A stretch of DNA of 64,000 bases from a bacterium (GTDB taxonomy: Bacteria; Orphanbacterota; Orphanbacteria; Orphanbacterales; Orphanbacteraceae), in contig JALGYY010000010.1 of the NCBI GenBank assembly GCA_025782575.1, forward strand, positions 62,001 through 126,000. Direction: 5' to 3'. Under the pieces are notes generated by a model. It was not told where the DNA came from. It ran no database searches and saw only the letters and a program-made list of their open reading frames with translations. Position 1 is the first letter of the stretch. The number at the start of each line of letters is the position of its first letter. Below are positions 9,263 to 18,550 of this stretch, piece after piece. The translations under genes and the position numbers were made by a program.

Positions 9263-10416
9263 TCCGCCCTCTTCGAATTACGTTCGTCATCACCAGTACT
9301 CAACTCGCCGGCGCGGAGAGGGTTCTTCTCGACGTAGTTGCCGGTCTGGATCGCTCACGCTTCCATCCGAGCCTGATAACACTTACCGGAGTGGGCGGGC
9401 TCCTTGATGAGGCAAAGAAACTGGGAGTGATCGCGGAATCGCTCGAGATGCGATCTCCAGTCGATGTGCCAAGGTTGCTTCGGCTTGGAGCAAGGCTGCG
9501 CGCCCATGATCCCCACATCGTGCACACCTTTCTGATGCACGCCAATGTCGCGGGCCGGATCGCGGCCCGGCTGTCTAGTATCCCGGCGGTCGTTTCGAGT
9601 ATCCATGGCGAGTACAGACGGAAATGGTATCGATTTATCGAAAGGGGGACGATGGGGCTCGCCGATCGCGTTCTGACGGTATCGGAAGCCATTTTGCGGA
9701 TCTACTCGAAACGCTTTTCCGATCCGACACGCATTCAGGTATTGCCGAACGGAATACTAGTCGAGCCCTTTCCAGGGGAGTCCCAAAGGGAGGCCGCCAG
9801 GGAGTCTCTCGGACTCGATAAAAGTTTGAAATACCTTCTTGTAGTCGCACGGCTTACTCCCGAAAAGGGACTGAAGTACCTTCTGGAAGCGATGCCGGCA
9901 GTCGTAGAACGTTATCATGCCGTGCAACTTCTCATACTGGGTGATGGCCCTCTTCGAGCCCCCCTGGAGCGACTCGCCTCCCGGTCAGGGGCGGGCGACC
10001 GGATCGAATTCCTAGGATTTCGAAGCGACGTTTCCATCTACATGCGTGCATGCGATCTCTTCGTGCTACCCTCTCTTACCGAAGGCATGCCGCGAACCAT
10101 ACTGGAAGCCGCAAACTGCGGGATTCCTGTGATAGCATCCGACGTGTCGGGCATTCCGGAGATCGTATCGGACGGTGTGAGTGCGCGCCTCGTCACCCCG
10201 GGGAACAGTCGTCTTCTCGCCGAGGCGATAACTAGCCTGCTGAGCGATCAGGCCGGGGCCGTCGCGCTTGCTAAGAAAGCCCGCGAACGGCTCGAAAAGG
10301 AGTTCACGCTGGAAACGATGATCGCCCGCCACGAGAATGTCTATACCGAACTGGCTGCACAGGCCGGCATCGAGATCCCCGAACCGCAATCGAATGGACA
10401 CCCGAATGAATCGTAA
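9259..10416 (+). CDS. GT4 family glycosyltransferase
   Basis: GT-B fold GT4 enzyme of 385 residues. Motifs are QLAGAERVLLDVVAGL at the N-terminus, VARLTPEKGLKYLLEA at the start of the donor domain, and the E-x7-E region FVLPSLTEGMPRTILEAANC followed by PVIASDVSGIPEIV. The start is ATG at 9259, which forms an ATGA overlap with the preceding stop; the longer open frame back to 9064 lies inside the previous gene and is rejected. It closely resembles the first glycosyltransferase of the operon in its VSGIPEIV-type region, so the two may use related donors. Confidence 0.87.
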   Translation: MIRPLRITFVITSTQLAGAERVLLDVVAGLDRSRFHPSLITLTGVGGLLDEAKKLGVIAESLEMRSPVDVPRLLRLGARLRAHDPHIVHTFLMHANVAGRIAARLSSIPAVVSSIHGEYRRKWYRFIERGTMGLADRVLTVSEAILRIYSKRFSDPTRIQVLPNGILVEPFPGESQREAARESLGLDKSLKYLLVVARLTPEKGLKYLLEAMPAVVERYHAVQLLILGDGPLRAPLERLASRSGAGDRIEFLGFRSDVSIYMRACDLFVLPSLTEGMPRTILEAANCGIPVIASDVSGIPEIVSDGVSARLVTPGNSRLLAEAITSLLSDQAGAVALAKKARERLEKEFTLETMIARHENVYTELAAQAGIEIPEPQSNGHPNES

Positions 10417-12085
10417 CCGAATAACTGAATACAGATCGATCGGCTTGCTGTTGGTTTTCGCTGCATTCTTCTTGGTTCTATCTAACGATGGATTTGCGCA
10501 GCAAGTGACAACCGTTCAGGGAGGAACCGGCGGGGGGGTGACAACAGGAGATGCGCCCGGCCAGACGAGCGGCTCGGCCCTGGAAGGAATCGGCGCTTCT
10601 CCGGCACCGCTCGATCTGAGTGTCTCAGGTGAAGCGGTCCTCAGGAGCAATTATCGGCTGGGCCCCGGCGACCGGTTGCTCATCACGATTTCGGGCGATG
10701 TATATCGCTCATGGGAGTCGGTTGTGACGCCGGAAGGTCTTGCCATCATCGAGCCTGCAGGTGGGATCCGGGTTGCCGGGCTCGATCTCGACCAGGCGGC
10801 CGAAGTCATTAGCAGGGAACTGGGCGGCTACTACCGAAACGTCAGAATCACCACGCTTCTGATAGGGGTGCGTCAGTTTGAGGTACATGTGCTGGGCGAA
10901 GTCCGGCGACCCGGCCGATATGTAGCGAACGCGCTGACTACCGTCTCTGCGATCGTTCAGTCGGCGGGGGGCGCTACCGGCGCCGGTTCGACGCGGAACA
11001 TTCGTTTGCTGAAAACTGACGGCCGCGAATTTCGGGCCGACATGGATCAGTTCCTCAAGATCGGAAAGACTGATCACAATCCGCTGCTTACCGAAGGGGA
11101 TCGAATCGTAATCCCGATCAATACGGGTAACGTGTTGGTGTCAGGCCATGTCGGACGGCCCGGCCATTACGAATGGGTGGATGGCGAGAGACTGAAGGAT
11201 TATATCGACCTCTCCGGTGGATTCCTCGCCGGGGCGATCCGGAGCCGGATCGAGGTCTATCAATTCAAGAATGGATCGGGGAGCCTGGTCGACAGCCTGA
11301 GCTGCGACCTCGAAGAAGGTGAGGGCGAGATTGGAGAAGCCGATAATCCGGTAATCAAAATGGGTGATCAGATCTTCATTCGCCGCCTTCCGGATTGGCA
11401 CGAACGGACGATCGCCGTTGTTTCCGGTGAGGTTTTCTATCCCGGTGAATATGCAATCCGCGAAGGGACTGAGACTCTTCTCGATCTCATCGCGAGGGCG
11501 GGCGGTGTGAAAGAAGAGGGATCACTGCATGAGGCGACCCTCGTGCGAAGGACAGGACAGGACGAGTACGATCCCGAATTCGAGCGTCTGAAGCTGATCC
11601 CGGTTGCTGACATGACGGAAGATGAGTACGAATACCTGAAGCTCCGTTCGAGGGAGAGGAAGGGACGTGTGGTCGTCGATTTCGGCAAGCTGCTCGAGGG
11701 GGGCGAGGGGGGCGAGGAAAATGAGGATCTGCTGCTGCTTCGGGGTGACCGGATTACGATTCCTGCCAGAAAGAACGCAATCGCCGTAAGCGGCCAGGTA
11801 GCGAACCCGGGAAGCGTCGAGTACATCATCGGTGAAGAAGTGGAATACTATATCGATAGGGCGGGCGGCTATGGATGGCGGGCGCGGAAGAACAAGACAC
11901 GTATCATTCGGGCACGCACCGGCGAGTGGCTCTACGCCTCCAAAGTAAGGCACCTGGAAGCGGGTGACACGATCTGGATCCCCGAGAAACCCCAGCGTGA
12001 CTGGTGGCAGATTTTCAAGGACACTATGACGATAGCCGCCCAGGTCGCCACTGTTTACATCGTAATTGACAGGGCTTCTGAGTAG
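10406..12085 (+). CDS. SLBB-domain polysaccharide export protein (Wza-like)
   Basis: Periplasmic/outer-membrane export protein of the poly_export-SLBB family. From ATG 10406 it has a signal peptide (hydrophobic residues 10-28, cleavage near GFA-QQ), a poly_export domain (LGPGDRLLITISGDV) near residues 72-150, and about four SLBB-type beta-grasp repeats, each with a VSGxVxxPGxY-like signature (near 160, 245, 345 and 455). A C-terminal hydrophobic helix (AAQVATVYIVI) could cross the outer membrane. At 559 residues it is longer than E. coli Wza (about 380), with extra SLBB repeats, and no lipobox cysteine is visible. It overlaps the GT stop by 11 bases. Works with the Wzz-like protein to export glycan. 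Confidence 0.85.
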   Translation: MNRNRITEYRSIGLLLVFAAFFLVLSNDGFAQQVTTVQGGTGGGVTTGDAPGQTSGSALEGIGASPAPLDLSVSGEAVLRSNYRLGPGDRLLITISGDVYRSWESVVTPEGLAIIEPAGGIRVAGLDLDQAAEVISRELGGYYRNVRITTLLIGVRQFEVHVLGEVRRPGRYVANALTTVSAIVQSAGGATGAGSTRNIRLLKTDGREFRADMDQFLKIGKTDHNPLLTEGDRIVIPINTGNVLVSGHVGRPGHYEWVDGERLKDYIDLSGGFLAGAIRSRIEVYQFKNGSGSLVDSLSCDLEEGEGEIGEADNPVIKMGDQIFIRRLPDWHERTIAVVSGEVFYPGEYAIREGTETLLDLIARAGGVKEEGSLHEATLVRRTGQDEYDPEFERLKLIPVADMTEDEYEYLKLRSRERKGRVVVDFGKLLEGGEGGEENEDLLLLRGDRITIPARKNAIAVSGQVANPGSVEYIIGEEVEYYIDRAGGYGWRARKNKTRIIRARTGEWLYASKVRHLEAGDTIWIPEKPQRDWWQIFKDTMTIAAQVATVYIVIDRASE

Positions 12086-12130
12086 CGGGAAGCTCCGCCC
12101 GAATGTTCACAACTGGAGACCGCCTATCAA

Positions 12131-13474
12131 GTGAGCTTTCCCGGCCAGCACGAATCGCGCGTCGAACAGGATGTTGCTTATGGACATATGTTTATATTTT
12201 TGCTGTTCCTTGCGTTCGCAGTCAGGCTAGGCGTATGGATAGCTCACTACCGTCACAATACATTCATCCAGCCGGACACTATGTCGTATCTGAGGGCGGG
12301 AATAGAACTTCTGACAAGTGGCACCTTCCCGAGCTTTGCAAGAACACCTGTCTATCCTCTGTTCTTAGCCTCCATGTCCAAGTTCCTATCCCCTAATCCA
12401 GCGATTATGGCACTTGTCCAGATTGCTGTATCTCTACTTACAGTGTGGCTAATGTACGGCCTTTGGTTCCGCCTGTTTGGTTCAATTACGGCCCTTCTGG
12501 TCCTGGCCTTCATGGCCCTGGACGTTACAAGCGCCATCTCAGCCAATCACCTTCTCACCGAGACATTTTTTACATTTCTTCTTTCTGGCTGTCTTGTGGG
12601 GCTCCTGCACGTCCGTAGCAGAATCAGTATCATGGTGATTGGTATCGGTCTATCTTTCCTGGCACTCTGCCGTCCAGTCGCCATCTTGCTGCCGGTTGTG
12701 GTTGCTTTCTGGCTCTACGTCACGCTCAGAAAGCGCGGGCCTAATGTGTTTACTTTTGTATCGTGTTTTCTTGCCTGTTCGATTCTTCTCCCGGTTTCAT
12801 GGATTGCTCGGAATCATGCTCATACCGGTGTGTACTTCTTCAGTACGATTTCTTCGACAAACCTCTTCCAATATCGTGCTGCGTGGAACGTTTCTCGTGT
12901 GAGCGATCGGACATTTGACGAGATGCGGGCAGAGTTCAAGCAACGGGCCGATCTTGAAAAGGCGAATGCCGGCTTGAACGAGGGAGAATTAGCCAGATGG
13001 AAGCAGTCACGGGGATTAAAGATTCTGAGGGAGATGCCGTTTCTGACTCTAATTCAGGGTCTTGATGGTTTGGTCAAAATGTACCTCGGTATCTCCAACG
13101 CCTCCATCAATGAGTTTTCCATCACAAGTAATACATACGAACTAGAGAATTCCGGCTCGATAATTGTCAGGCGCCTGCAGAGCCTTGGCGGTAGAGGCGC
13201 TTCGGTATGGATTGCAGGTATCAAGATCTGGGCCATTCTCTACCTTTTACTATTGTACTCGGGTGTTCTTTATTCGGTCGTTGGAATGGCAAGGGGTCGT
13301 TTTACGACGGATCAGCGACGTGCTCTCTGGCTGATGTTGGTCGTTATCGCATACTTCACTCTCTTTTCGGTGGGTGCGGAAGCAAACTCCAGATTTCGCG
13401 TTCCGATCGCCCCCTCGTTGTCTGTCTTAGGGGCGACAGGGTGGGTCGTGCTTCTTCGCGCGGGATGGAAATAA
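12131..13474 (+). CDS. GT39/PMT-like membrane glycosyltransferase, 3' end altered by IS200
   Basis: Polytopic membrane protein of 447 residues resembling GT39/dolichyl-phosphate-mannose protein mannosyltransferase-like enzymes. It has DTMSYLRAGIELLTSG early on, a RPVAILLPVVV helix, and a C-terminal SRFRVPIAPSLSVLG motif typical of this group. A GTG start at 12131 is used; an ATG at 12188 (MFIFLLFL) is an alternative. The DNA looks more AT-rich than the preceding genes, suggesting separate acquisition. Antisense to its last few codons and stop, the sequence reads as IS200 TnpA (LISIP), so the C-terminus probably ends inside the transposase remnant and the native tail may be lost. Confidence 0.75.
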   Translation: MSFPGQHESRVEQDVAYGHMFIFLLFLAFAVRLGVWIAHYRHNTFIQPDTMSYLRAGIELLTSGTFPSFARTPVYPLFLASMSKFLSPNPAIMALVQIAVSLLTVWLMYGLWFRLFGSITALLVLAFMALDVTSAISANHLLTETFFTFLLSGCLVGLLHVRSRISIMVIGIGLSFLALCRPVAILLPVVVAFWLYVTLRKRGPNVFTFVSCFLACSILLPVSWIARNHAHTGVYFFSTISSTNLFQYRAAWNVSRVSDRTFDEMRAEFKQRADLEKANAGLNEGELARWKQSRGLKILREMPFLTLIQGLDGLVKMYLGISNASINEFSITSNTYELENSGSIIVRRLQSLGGRGASVWIAGIKIWAILYLLLLYSGVLYSVVGMARGRFTTDQRRALWLMLVVIAYFTLFSVGAEANSRFRVPIAPSLSVLGATGWVVLLRAGWK

Positions 13475-13667
13475 GCATGTGCACATGATCCGACATCAGG
13501 TGCTCTTCGTTGATCTCACTTTCCCGCTCCTCGGCCAATTTCCGGAATACCGAGCCAAGGTGTTGTTTGATCTGGCCGAAAATCCGCTCCTTCCGGTATT
13601 TCGGAATGAAGTCAACAGGATACCTACATTCCCATTTTGAACGCTGTAAACTATGGTAGCTTGACAT
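13466..13667 (-). mobile_element. IS200/IS605-family tnpA remnant (N-terminal part only)
   Basis: On the minus strand, from ATG 13667, about 68 codons read as the N-terminus of an IS200 transposase: MSSYHSLQRSKWECRYPVDF, then GQIKQHLGSVF, and the HUH metal-binding motif HLMSDHVHMLISIP. After SIP the similarity ends, near 13466. The catalytic Tyr-containing C-terminal half is missing. The frame stays open further but encodes unrelated sequence antisense to the membrane glycosyltransferase gene. A GGGAAG ribosome site sits just upstream. The element is therefore a 5' fragment, not a functional transposon, and it marks the boundary between the polysaccharide operon and the B6 operon. Confidence 0.8.
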
Positions 13668-13720
13668 GGGGCTTCCCTCTTGGCCAGCCATGGTAGGCAA
13701 TGGAAAAAGCCAGTCGGATC

Positions 13721-14726
13721 CTACGGCTGGGCTGCGCAAGCCGGCGCTGATACCGCCATAGCTATCAGGTCGTCCAGGCCGGCATCGAAGTAGCGCATCT
13801 TCCAGTCAGGCAGGAGGCGATCGAGCAGGTACGCTTTTCCCATTCCCATGAAGTAGAACTTTGCTCGCCCCTGTACGCCTTCACCAATGAATCGGACCGG
13901 ATTGAGGTACGTGGCATACGTTTCCTTCCAGATCCCGGTGTACGAGGCGGAAGGGAACAGCTCGGCAAACGGGGCGGTCGGCGCGTAAGCATCCGGGTCC
14001 GCGGCGAGGGCGGCGAGTTCCCGTTCCGTGTAGCGCGCAACTCCTTCATCCCATTCCATACCAGCGCTTGAACACGAATGCCAGGCTGTCTTCGTATACC
14101 GCAGGCGCCACCACATTCGCATGTGCGAGAAGGCGAACTGTAGTTCTCGCTCGGGCTCCTCGGAGCGTATCAGCTGTGCACGCCCGGAACACCTCTTCAG
14201 CCTCGAGGCGGTAGAGCGATGAGATGCGGTCATTATCGTGCGGGAAAGGGAAGGAAAGCTCATGCTCATCAGCGTGCTTACCAACGAATGGATTCAGGAT
14301 ACGCTCCGACCGCACCTGGTTCTGCCAGACGTGAAACAGTTCATGGGCGACCAGAACCACCCAGCGGGCCGAGTTCTCCTCCGGATCAGGGGGGGAGAGT
14401 ACCGCCGTCCAGGTCCCCTCAAATGGAAACGCCGCCCGGTATTTCCTCACATCGTCGCTCGGCCGAACGAGGACCGTGTCGCCATACGTATCGCTCCATA
14501 CCGGCTCGAATCCGTCGGGCGGATCGCTGCTTCCGATCAGCACCTCATATGTGCCCGTCTTGTAGACGAGGGGGCCGGCTGTCTTGTCCCACTCGGCCCA
14601 AACAGATGCCCCGAGAGTGTGTTGCAGGTGGTACGCCTCGCGAATCAATGCGGCATCTTCGGCGCTCAGGATCTGGGAAGCCGCGAGACGGGAGACAGGC
14701 GAAGAGCGCTCAAGCTTCCGGCTCAT
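13721..14726 (-). pseudogene. HExxH zinc metallopeptidase-like gene split by a frameshift
   Basis: Two overlapping frames encode the halves of one protein. The first (14726 to 14046) has VVLVAHELFHVWQNQ, an HExxH zinc motif, and stops at KRWYGMG. The second frame continues past it (to 13721) with GMEWDEGVARYTERELAAL, where WDEG...Y.E looks like the third zinc-ligand glutamate region of gluzincins. A one-base shift near 14047-14065, at a GGAATGGGATG run, would restore a protein of about 335 residues. I see no clear signal peptide. The start overlaps the methyltransferase stop (ATGA), so the gene was built into this operon. The shift could be a real mutation, a sequencing error or, less likely, programmed frameshifting. 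Confidence 0.65.
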
Positions 14727-15367
14727 GATTGTAGTCGCGCTATGAAGTATGGATGTCGCTCCTCTTCGCTCGCGGCGTTCGTCTGAAAGCCGCTGCCGAG
14801 CACACCTGCCTCAAGGATCTCGTAGCCGGCTCTCCTCAGAATCCTATCGTAGTCCGCCCGCGACCAGTTGCTCCAGAACATTTCGGCCCCGAACAACTCC
14901 TCGGTGTAGGCCGTTTCGGCATGCTCCGTCACCGTTACCAGGAAGATCCCGCCAGGTTTCAGCCATCGGCCTATCCGTTTGATAATCGGTTCATGGAGCT
15001 CACGGGGCAGATGGAAAAGAGTATAGAGGCAGGTGATCCCCTGAAATGATCGATCAGGGAATTCGTGTTTGCTGATATCACCCTTGATAAATCGAGCCGA
15101 AGGTACATTTCGCTCTGCGCTATGAATCTGCTCACCGGAGATGTCGATACCGGTCACGGAAAAGCGCTTCGCCAGTTCCCTGCAGACCGGAACTCCGTTC
15201 CCGCATCCGATATCGAGTACGGGCGTTCCCTCTTCGAGATTTGAAACAAGCGAATCAAACACGCGGGGCGGATCCGGACTACGAGCCTCCCCGTAGCTTT
15301 CCGAACACCGGTCGTACCCTGTTTCGACAATCGCCCGCCAGTCCAGGTCTGAATCGGCTTTCTTCAA
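14723..15367 (-). CDS. Class I SAM-dependent methyltransferase
   Basis: Methyltransferase of 214 residues with the SAM-binding motif I VLDIGCGNGVPV near residue 50, an acidic motif II GIDIS near 73, DRSFQGITCLYTLFHLP near 108 and RWLKPGGIFLVTV near 138, in the order expected for the UbiE/Methyltransf_11 group. The substrate is unknown. The start is a TTG at 15367, chosen because GGAGGG lies 7 bases upstream and there is no ATG at that position. It lies 16 bases after pdxT and overlaps the peptidase gene by ATGA, so it is part of the B6 operon. The context gives no clear clue to its substrate. Confidence 0.83.
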   Translation of the reverse strand: MKKADSDLDWRAIVETGYDRCSESYGEARSPDPPRVFDSLVSNLEEGTPVLDIGCGNGVPVCRELAKRFSVTGIDISGEQIHSAERNVPSARFIKGDISKHEFPDRSFQGITCLYTLFHLPRELHEPIIKRIGRWLKPGGIFLVTVTEHAETAYTEELFGAEMFWSNWSRADYDRILRRAGYEILEAGVLGSGFQTNAASEEERHPYFIARLQS

Positions 15368-15383
15368 TCGTGCCCTCCGACAA

Positions 15384-15962
15384 TCACATGGTTCCCTTAT
15401 CAGCCGCCGCCATAGTCACTAGCATCTCATGAACACGGCAGTCACCCGAAAGCTCGGGGTGGAATGTTGCGCCGAGTATGTTCCCCTGCCGGACCATCAC
15501 CGGTTCATCGTTGCAGCTCCCGATCACTTCGACGTCATCGCCCACTTCAGTAATCCGAGGCGCCCTGATAAAGACCATGGGGAACGGCCGCCCGTCGACG
15601 AGACCTTCTGACTCGAATGATTCGACCTGTCTGCCGTACGCATTTCGGGCAACGCCTACATTGAGGAGGCCGAGTGATTCCTGTTCCGGGCCGGTGACAC
15701 TGCGGGCCAGTAGAATCACGCCCATACAGGTGGCCAGAACCGGCCGCCCCGAGTCGACGAAATCCCTGATCGCCCTGTCAAAACCGTATTCTTTCAGCAA
15801 CAGCAGAAGCGTGGTTGATTCGCCGCCCGGAATGACGAGGCCGTCCACCCCGTTCAGAGTATCGGGCAGACGGACCTCGACTGTCTCGGCCCCGATCGCG
15901 CGGAGTGCCCGGCCGTGCGCATCGAACGCCCCCTGCAAAGCAAGCAGTCCGATCGTTGCCAC
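15384..15962 (-). CDS. pdxT: Pyridoxal 5'-phosphate synthase glutaminase subunit
   Basis: Class I glutamine amidotransferase that supplies ammonia to PdxS for PLP synthesis from ribose 5-phosphate, glyceraldehyde 3-phosphate and glutamine. Diagnostic motifs are the start VATIGLLALQGAFDAH, GLVIPGGESTTL, the nucleophile Cys in LATCMGVILLA, and the His/Glu pair in TFHPELSGD. It has 192 residues, matching the family. I choose the GTG at 15962, 4 bases after the pdxS stop; the longer open frame to 16154 would run back into pdxS. Confidence 0.95.
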   Translation of the reverse strand: MATIGLLALQGAFDAHGRALRAIGAETVEVRLPDTLNGVDGLVIPGGESTTLLLLLKEYGFDRAIRDFVDSGRPVLATCMGVILLARSVTGPEQESLGLLNVGVARNAYGRQVESFESEGLVDGRPFPMVFIRAPRITEVGDDVEVIGSCNDEPVMVRQGNILGATFHPELSGDCRVHEMLVTMAAADKGTM

Positions 15963-15966
15963 CCGT

Positions 15967-16854
15967 CTACCAGCCGCGGGTCTGGAGCAGTTCGGATTCA
16001 TCCATCTTGGAGACATCAAGTCCGCGCATCGCATCACCGAGTCCCTGTGATACCTCGGCCAGAATCGCCGGATCCTTGTAGTGAGTGGCGGCTCGCACGA
16101 TTGCCCGCGCCCTCTCTGCCGGATCCTCGGACTTGAAAATGCCGGAGCCGACAAAGACCGCCTCGGCGCCGAGTTGCATGACGAGCGATGCGTCAGCAGG
16201 TGTGGCGATTCCGCCGGCCGAGAAGTTCGGCACCGGGAGCTTCCCGTTCTTCGCGATCATCCGAACAAGCTCGTATGGAGCGGCCAGGTTTTTCGCCTCG
16301 GTCATCAGCTCTTCTTCCCCGAGCATGGTCAGTCGCCTGATGCCGCCTACGACTGACCGGATATGTCTCACCGCTTCGACAATATCGCCGCTTCCCGCCT
16401 CCCCTTTCGTACGGATCATCGCCGCCCCTTCGGCGATCCGGCGGAGCGCTTCACCCAGGTTCCGGCAACCGCATACGAATGGCACCTTGAAAGCGTGCTT
16501 GTCGACATGAAACGCCTCGTCAGCAGGGGTCAGCACTTCGCTTTCATCGATGAAATCGACAGCCAGTTCCTGCAGAATCTGCGCCTCAGCAAAATGACCG
16601 ATCCTTACTTTCGCCATCACTGGAATGGATACCGTCTCCTGGATCTCACGAATGATCCTGGGGTCGGCCATCCGGGCAACGCCCCCATCCCGGCGGATAT
16701 CAGACGGCACGCGCTCGAGCGCCATCACTGCCACTGCGCCCGAATCCTCGGCGATCCTCGCCTGCTCGGCATTGGTGACGTCCATGATGACGCCCCCTTT
16801 GAACATTTCGGCAAGGCCGGTTTTCAGTCTCAGAGTTCCTTTGTCTTCAGCCAT
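15967..16854 (-). CDS. pdxS: Pyridoxal 5'-phosphate synthase lyase subunit
   Basis: PdxS (Pdx1), 295 residues, a (beta/alpha)8 barrel enzyme forming PLP in a dodecamer with PdxT. Highly conserved segments are visible: [30 protein letters not shown], the active-site lysine region [14 protein letters not shown], and [19 protein letters not shown] with the second catalytic lysine. The C-terminal [13 protein letters not shown] phosphate-binding motif is intact. It lies 11 bases after the MocR-like regulator gene and 4 bases before pdxT. Together they indicate de novo, DXP-independent B6 synthesis. Confidence 0.97.
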   Translation of the reverse strand: MAEDKGTLRLKTGLAEMFKGGVIMDVTNAEQARIAEDSGAVAVMALERVPSDIRRDGGVARMADPRIIREIQETVSIPVMAKVRIGHFAEAQILQELAVDFIDESEVLTPADEAFHVDKHAFKVPFVCGCRNLGEALRRIAEGAAMIRTKGEAGSGDIVEAVRHIRSVVGGIRRLTMLGEEELMTEAKNLAAPYELVRMIAKNGKLPVPNFSAGGIATPADASLVMQLGAEAVFVGSGIFKSEDPAERARAIVRAATHYKDPAILAEVSQGLGDAMRGLDVSKMDESELLQTRGW

Positions 16855-16865
16855 GACAACACCTC

Positions 16866-18389
16866 CTATAACAATACGTTCGTCGAGCTCTGCTCGACCC
16901 CTTTACTCTCCTGCATACGGTCGCGCAAAATCGCGCCGAGCGTTTTGATTCCCTCCGCGATCCGGTCTTTCCCTTCACGCGTAAATGATAGTTTAAACAT
17001 GTTGCTCCCACCCCCATCCACATGGAAAAGCGCGCCGGGGGCGAAGTTCACACCGGCACGTCGAGCGTCGAGCCAGGCTTCAACAGCATCGACCCCGCGG
17101 GGCATGGAAACCCAGAGCGACATCCCCCCTTTCGGCCGCGTCCATGTACAGCCGTCAGGGAATTGTTTCTCCATCTCGTCGAGCATCACCGCGAGACGTG
17201 CCTTGTTTTCCCTCTTTACAAGTTCGAGATGGCTATCGAGCCGGCCTTCTTCGCAGAAACGATGTATGGCGACCTGGGCGAGAAGACCGGCCGAAAGATC
17301 GGTGCATGCCCGGATCCGCCGGAACGGTTCCTGGTAGACCTCCGGAAGGGCGAGCCAACCGAGACGGAGCCCGGGAAAGAGAATTTTGGAAAAAGTGCCG
17401 AGATGGAGAACGTGATCGCTTCCGGGAAAGCCCTTGAGCGGCGCTTCCGCCTGGCCTTCATAACGGAGTTCGGCATCGAAGTGATCTTCCAGAACCGGTA
17501 CGCCATGCCTAGCGGTAATTGCGAGTATTTCATGGCGTCGCTCGCGTGACATGGTGATCCCGGTCGGATTCTGAAAAGTGGGCATGCAATAGACGAGCTT
17601 GACGCGCCGGCGTGAGAGAATTTCCTTGAGCTGGTCGGGGCGAATTCCCTCCCCATCCATTCCCACCGGAATGAGCTCCACCCCGTACATTCGGAATACG
17701 CCGATCGCGTTGTAGTAAGTCGGCGATTCGATCACCACGCAGTCGCCGTCATCGAGAAGGAGCTTGGAAGCGAGATCGAGTCCCTGCTGCGAGCCATTCA
17801 GGATGAAGAGTTCGGATTCATCGATTATTCCCCCCTGGCTCCGAAGTCTCGAAGCGATCCACGAGCGGAGCGGGCCATAACCCTCTTTGGAGCCGTAGTC
17901 GAGTACCGCCGGCCCCATGTCTGCCACTACCTGGGAGAGCACCTCACCAAACTCGCCGGCGGGGAACAACTCGCAGTCCGGAATCGAGCCGGACAGGTTG
18001 ATGCGGCTCACCTCGTCCCGAACGGATATCCGCTCGATCAGGTCGTCCCCCTGCCGTCCCCGCCGGGAAAGCGCCCTCTCCAGGCTCCCCGCAAGATCGG
18101 AGGCAGGTCCTGGGGGCGATTCCTCCAGGGAGCCCGGAAACCGACCGACAAATGTCCCACTTCCTACCCTGCTTTGTACGAGGCCTTTCGATTCCAGCTC
18201 CGCGTAGGCCAGGGCGACCGTATTCCGATTGACGCCAAGCTGATTAGCGAGATCCCGCATGGATGGTAGACGATCACCTGACTGTAATTTGTTATTCCTC
18301 AACATATTATGGATTTCACTGACGATCTGCCGGTAAACCGGAAGGGATCCGTCTCGATCAACTTGAATGGAAATCACCACTTCAGCCAT
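16866..18389 (-). CDS. pdxR: MocR/PdxR-like PLP-dependent transcription regulator
   Basis: GntR-superfamily regulator of the MocR type, 507 residues. Residues 1-80 form a winged helix-turn-helix ([42 protein letters not shown]). The rest is a fold-type I aminotransferase domain, with the PLP lysine in [17 protein letters not shown]. Such proteins bind PLP as a ligand. Being the first gene before pdxST makes it a PdxR-type regulator of B6 synthesis by inference; a 2-aminoadipate-type aminotransferase regulator is the alternative. PdxR is usually transcribed divergently from pdxST, but here it leads the same operon, so it may regulate its own transcript through the repeats upstream. Confidence 0.85.
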   Translation of the reverse strand: MAEVVISIQVDRDGSLPVYRQIVSEIHNMLRNNKLQSGDRLPSMRDLANQLGVNRNTVALAYAELESKGLVQSRVGSGTFVGRFPGSLEESPPGPASDLAGSLERALSRRGRQGDDLIERISVRDEVSRINLSGSIPDCELFPAGEFGEVLSQVVADMGPAVLDYGSKEGYGPLRSWIASRLRSQGGIIDESELFILNGSQQGLDLASKLLLDDGDCVVIESPTYYNAIGVFRMYGVELIPVGMDGEGIRPDQLKEILSRRRVKLVYCMPTFQNPTGITMSRERRHEILAITARHGVPVLEDHFDAELRYEGQAEAPLKGFPGSDHVLHLGTFSKILFPGLRLGWLALPEVYQEPFRRIRACTDLSAGLLAQVAIHRFCEEGRLDSHLELVKRENKARLAVMLDEMEKQFPDGCTWTRPKGGMSLWVSMPRGVDAVEAWLDARRAGVNFAPGALFHVDGGGSNMFKLSFTREGKDRIAEGIKTLGAILRDRMQESKGVEQSSTNVLL

Positions 18390-18413
18390 GTTGCTCTCCT
18401 TAGTCCTGCTATC

Positions 18414-18442
18414 AGGATATCGACCAAATGGCCCTATGTCAA
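18414..18442 (-). promoter_or_regulatory. Sigma70-type promoter for the pdxR-pdxST operon
   Basis: Reading the minus strand, a perfect -35 TTGACA (18442-18437) is followed after 17 bases by TATCCT (18419-18414), a 4/6 match to the -10 consensus. The predicted start is near 18407. This leaves a leader of about 18 bases holding an AGGAGA ribosome site just before the ATG at 18389. Assigned by eye. Confidence 0.65.
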
Positions 18443-18462
18443 TACAGCTTTGTCCTATGTCA
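18433..18462 (-). promoter_or_regulatory. Two 9-bp direct repeats, candidate PdxR operator
   Basis: TGACATAGG (minus-strand reading) occurs at 18441-18433 and again at 18462-18454. The start-to-start distance is 21 bp, two helical turns, so both face the same side of the DNA. The proximal copy overlaps the -35 hexamer. MocR/PdxR regulators are known to bind direct repeats; that this pair is the operator is inference. Confidence 0.55.
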
Positions 18463-18550
18463 TTGTTGATATACAGATTCGGGGCCTCGCACCGTCAGGT
18501 TCCTCGCGGAACCGCCGATCCTTCGGGGGGGTACCTCATCTGGCAACAGG

